Assembly (NCBI GenBank): GCA_026874595.1
Contig: CM049306.1
Span: 7,933,519 to 7,997,518, forward strand
Reading direction: 5' to 3'
DNA: 64,000 bases
Origin: Sipunculus nudus
Lineage: Eukaryota > Annelida > Sipuncula > Golfingiida > Sipunculidae
The position numbers and the translations under genes were made by a program. The notes under the pieces were generated by a model. The model was not told where the DNA came from. It saw only the letters and a list, made by a program, of their open reading frames with translations, and searched no databases. Of this stretch, positions 63,021 through 64,000 are shown one piece after another; position 1 is the first letter of the stretch, and each line of letters opens with the position of its first letter.

Positions 63021-64000
63021 CTCAGCTGACTATAAGTCATCAGAGCTATAGTCGTGGTCCATTGTCCGTCGTCCGTCCGTCTGTCCGTCCGTCCGTCCGT
63101 AGATGTGGCACATTTTGAAACCGTAAGTCCTAGTAATCAGAAATTTGGCATAATGTTAGATGTCCCCAAGATCTCCTACCAAGCCGAAAACTGGGTCTTT
63201 GCGACTTCGTTCCTTTGAGAAATTAAGGAAAAACCTCAAATTTTTTTATTAAAAACCTATTTTCACACTTCAGGACTGCCTAATATCAAAACCACTTATC
63301 TGTTTTTCCTCATATTTACCATAAATAATCCTCTATATAGTTCCTATGTACATGCCAGAAATTAGGTCTGTATTATATAATTTTAAAAAGTTATAGGCCC
63401 AAAAATAATGCATTTTGTAAATAATCAGGAAAGAAATTTGATCACTTAACACAAAACTTGTTAAAGCTTAGCACTTTTTTCCAGTAATATAACTTTTATT
63501 AATCAAAATTAAATTGTAAACCCAAAATAAGATCAAAATTTTTAAATTTTTTTAAAATATTAGCAAAAATAAAAAATTGGTACCTTAAATTTTGCCCAAC
63601 TTTGACCATGGCACGTTTCTTTCCTGTAAGTACTGTGGATTTAATTTTCACAGCATGTTTTTGTTAGCTTTTCAACTGTTAACACCAAAAATTTGAAACC
63701 AGTTGATCAAAACTGTAGATTTTATTCAAGTTTTCAATCACCATGTAACATTGTTTACATCAAGCTAGTGTTATGCAGTTTGCAAGAGCTCAGCTCCCCA
63801 GCTTCAGCTCTTATAGTTCCTTAAATTCGGCATACAGTTAGATGTCTCCAAAATCCCCTACCATGCCAAGAATTTGGTCACTAGGACTTAATACCTTCAA
63901 GATATTAATGAAAAACTTCATTTTTCCATTAAAACCCCATTGTTACACTTCAAGACTGCCTAATATCAAAACCACTGATCTGACTTTAATCATAAATAAT
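63021..64000 (+). repeat. Repeat family R3, plus copy cut by the window edge
   Basis: Begins CTCAGCTGACTATAAGTC, followed by a long GTCCGTCCGTC run (63066-63100). It then follows the 33472 copy base block by base block to the end of the window. Confidence 0.78.

Overview
This is animal nuclear DNA: spliced genes with GT/AG introns, long AT-rich introns, many nested interspersed repeats and (AT)n microsatellites. The repeat style (GTCCGTCC-rich families, families carrying a GGTGGCGCCACC palindrome, GGTCAAGGTCAC tracts) reminds me of marine mollusc genomes, probably a bivalve. That is an impression from pattern, not a database match. All coordinates were worked out by hand.

Left part (1735-22147, minus strand): the 5' part of the cohesin gene SMC3. 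I could place eleven coding exons from the start codon (22147) to the left edge. Their phases all join and they encode about 364 residues, roughly the N-terminal 30% of the protein; the rest lies beyond position 1. The introns are full of repeats: two Helentron-like elements, a large R2 repeat cluster, a solo LTR with another Helentron-like element nested in it, an R3 repeat, and a tandem array of about 150-bp units.

Middle (22.2-36 kb): no gene I can support. It holds a row of DNA-transposon-like elements with terminal inverted repeats, including a MITE with 9-bp target duplications (22644-23290), an element at 27435-28362 with a long palindrome inside, and two elements flanked by (TA)n (31586-33038 and 33217-35827). 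It also holds a cluster of short GTGCGCAC palindromes and several microsatellites.

36-45.6 kb: a nest of transposons. Fragments of a degraded autonomous Helitron (N-terminal and helicase regions, plus strand) are separated by an R2 repeat and a Helentron-like element. The Helentron-like element is itself split by a nearly complete Ty3/gypsy-type LTR retrotransposon (39122-43015, minus strand, 5-bp target duplication). That retrotransposon carries Gag and protease but no reverse transcriptase.

45.9-54.5 kb (plus strand): a four-exon gene for an unrecognised nuclear protein of about 1105 residues. It has two THAP-type zinc fingers, an RG-rich tract, three KxEP sumoylation-type motifs and eight spaced (L/I)xxLL motifs in a 2.5-kb last exon. 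This is the most likely undescribed gene in the window.

Right part (54.5-64 kb): the 3' UTR, then interspersed repeats (R2, R3 and Helentron-like copies), many being inverted relatives of those in the SMC3 introns.
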